Of a stretch of DNA of 64,000 bases, positions 61,621-64,000 are shown piece after piece (the stretch's first letter is position 1; each line of letters opens with the position of its first letter). The translations under genes were made by a program, and so were the position numbers. Under the pieces are notes generated by a model. The model was not told the origin of the DNA. It worked only from the letters and a program-made list of their open reading frames with translations, and ran no database searches. The DNA is from Prunella strophiata (lineage: Eukaryota > Chordata > Aves > Passeriformes > Prunellidae), in NCBI GenBank assembly GCA_036583965.1, contig JAZBQD010000030.1, positions 53,693,551 through 53,757,550 on the forward strand. Direction: 5' to 3'.

Positions 61621-64000
61621 CTGCTCCCCGTATAGTCGGGTATTCCCTGATCGTGGGGTTTTTTTGTTGGATTTTGGTTTTCTTTTGGTTTTTTTCTCGC
61701 ACTTCAGTAGTGGTCTTCTCCCCCTTTCTGGCAGTAAAATAGTTTCTGCTCTATGTGGTCAAGAGGGACTATTAATTTCGCTTGTATGAATTCACGCATC
61801 ACCATTCCTTCAGGTAGCGGCTACAGCTAACTCCCATCCCTTCCAGAACTTGTAGCCGGGCACTTTGGGTTAGTGTGTTATGGGTGGTCTGCTCAGGGCC
61901 TCGCCTTTGGCTTCTCCATGGATTCTCACTCCACCGTTGATTTCTTGTCAACATTCTGCAAGAGTGCTTGAAGGTCAGGTGTTTGGCTCTCAGTGAGTTA
62001 ACAACCAGCGCTTGGAGGGATCTTGGGCTGGTGATGATGAAACACTCACGGCTCCTCTGTGCAGACGGGAGTGGACAGACTCAGCCAAGTGCACCTGAAA
62101 ACTGAGAAGCGTGGCTCTGTGTGGCTGTGCCCGAGGTAATACACCCTGCTTCTCGGCACGTTTGCTGAGAGTGACGGCACGCTGATGTGCTGGTCCAGCT
62201 CACAGACTGGAGATAATGTTCACTCCTTCACTAAGGCGGAGTGAACTGGGACCTGTCCTCTCCAGTCTGCACAGACTGTCCCTTAGTCTGGGGAAGCATC
62301 TTCTTAGAGTATGAAGACTTTGTTAGACGAGGCATGGAATACTCTATACTTCCTGATATCCTTCTGGGGCCTGATGTTTTTATTCACCTGTGGAAAGCCA
62401 ACCATGATTTTATACCTGTGGAAACATAATTAGCAGTTGCTTGTTGCTACTAATGGGCAATATCATATGTGAAATCAGAGGGATAGGTTCAAGTTACTAT
62501 GGTGGTGGGTTACCAGCAAGGAGTTTTAAAAGTTTGGATTAATTTCTAGTTTTGTGTCAAACAGACTTCTCTGTGTGAATATTTGACTACTCTTTTGGAA
62601 AGTTCATTATGAATGCATTTTACCATTTTTAGTAATATTTTTAGGTAGTAAACCCATGGAGCTTCTTCAGATATCGCTACTTTATTAGCAATATGACATG
62701 GAAGTGTTAACATTGTAATAGGACCCAAAATATTTTCAGGTAAAAGCTCTTAATTTTAAAAAGTGCAGGGAACCATTCTCAAAGCTGTTATTCAGTTTCC
62801 AACACGTATTTATTTTATCAAGGAGTGCTAATAATGAGTTTGTATCTGAACATCTGTAGGACTTTGAAGTAATTTCGCTTGTTATTTGAAACTGGCATAT
62901 TATTTATCTCTTCATATCATTTATCTCCTACTTCAGGTAGGATTTTCTGAAGTGATGTTGTGCATAGTTTGTGTGTGGTGTGGTGTGCATGCGCAGACAT
63001 TGACGTGCTCATGAGTGATGTCTTGGACTTCCTAAAGAGATTTTTATCTCCTTAAATGTTTTCTTGGTTTTGAACTTTGCTTTTGTTCTGCTTACATCTC
63101 AGTTTCAAGTTTTCCTGTAGAATCCTTCAGGATTCATTTTTTCAGGGGGCTGGATTAGGTTTTTCTAACAGAAAACCAGGTGTTTCAGATATCTCTTTCA
63201 AATAGTCTCTATGTTTAAGATATTGTGACTAATGTTGTATCACACTGATTTTGAAGAAAAATGTTAAGCATGCTTAACACCAAAATATAAGAATATTGGT
63301 AATAAAAAATGCAGAATTTCAGTGAATGCTGTCAATCATATCATGCCTCATTGATTTCAGTTCATTGGTCAGTTCTCAATAGGTGCATTCACTTCTCTCA
63401 AGTCTGTCACATTTTAGATGATTCATGTAAATAACACTCTGTGATACGTTCTCCTTCAAATGGTAGTGTAATTAATGTCATTAACAGATTGTTACTTCAT
63501 TTAGAGAATAATATAGATGCGTCTGTGAATGAGTTATCCTAGTGTTATAGTATTTCTAATTTATTTTATAGGTTGTCCTGGATCTTATTTATGCATGGAA
63601 AAGTGATAATTTTAGGAATAGAATTTATTTTAAGAGGATAAAGTTAACTTTGCTTAGTTTCAGAAACTTCAATCTGTTTCAGAAGTAGCAGAAAGTTCAG
63701 AGTCAGCAATGCAATGCCATGTACCTGAAATAGAGAAGTACATAATATTCTACTTAGAAATTTAACTTTTTTTTTTTTTTTTAATCCTGGTAGTGATTAT
63801 TTGAAATGTTGAGAGTGCTTAAGGCTCAGTCCACAGTGGTACACATGGCTGTCTAATCCCACGTTAGTGTTTGATGAGGAGATGGTAATTCAGAGGCACA
63901 GACATCTGATGGAAAGTCACTGCACTGGCCATCAGCATGGGATTTGATAGCAGGGCTGTGATCATCAGTGGTGAAACAGCAGAAGGTGAAAATGTTTCAG
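61334..64000 (+). other. ZC3H13: Probable first intron of ZC3H13
   Basis: After the CpG island the sequence becomes AT-rich with T-runs and no recognisable coding exon or mobile element. It runs off the window end. Its intron status is inferred from the donor at 61334 and synteny. Confidence 0.45.

Noticed and set aside
60764..61742. Long GC-rich frames of up to 262 codons on both strands
   Set aside because: Stops are rare in CpG islands. The products are Arg/Pro/Ala-rich with no domain, differ in every frame and cross the likely splice donor at 61334.
1..64000. Search for a novel multi-gene system, CRISPR, rRNA operon or prokaryotic defence genes
   Set aside because: The window is ordinary vertebrate euchromatin with conserved genes; nothing of this type is present.

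Overview
The window looks like a piece of bird genome, most likely from a songbird. It carries widely spaced vertebrate exons with GT-AG introns, many CR1 (chicken repeat 1) LINE fragments, and two solo LTRs of the kind common in passerines. There are no bacterial operons, rRNA genes or CRISPR arrays.

Layout: (1) 1-16011 holds no coding exon I can recognise. It has a long CTCCT pentamer array (2013-2269) and a CR1 fragment, and probably includes LCP1 5' flank or first intron. (2) 16012-36565 (+) is LCP1 (L-plastin): 15 coding exons, ATG at 16035, stop at 35269-35271, about 624 aa once three one-base insertions are discounted. Its introns contain several CR1 copies. (3) 36566-45633 is intergenic, with an isolated CpG-rich patch at 37.87-38.2 kb. 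(4) 45639-58689 (+) is CPB2 (carboxypeptidase B2, TAFI): 11 coding exons, about 424 aa once three one-base insertions are discounted. (5) 58870-60955 is a transposon cluster: one solo LTR, a tail-to-tail CR1 pair, and a second solo LTR nested inside the minus-strand CR1. (6) 60930-61620 is a strong CpG island with YY1 and CRE-like motifs and a consensus splice donor at 61334. It is probably the promoter and non-coding first exon of ZC3H13, from the conserved order LCP1-CPB2-ZC3H13 seen at human 13q14. The rest, to 64000, would be its first intron.

The three genes share orientation but not function. LCP1 bundles actin in leukocytes, CPB2 is a secreted liver zymogen that slows fibrinolysis, and ZC3H13 belongs to the m6A methyltransferase complex. 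The arrangement is conserved synteny, not an operon.

Most notable points: six single-base insertions and no deletions in about 3.15 kb of coding sequence, which looks like assembly error rather than gene death; a four-residue in-frame deletion that removes the acidic start of the second EF-hand loop of LCP1; a candidate 24-nt in-frame microexon in LCP1 intron 8; a two-codon upstream ORF whose stop overlaps the CPB2 start; and two complete solo LTRs with recognisable target-site duplications. I found no clear evidence of an undescribed multi-gene system.
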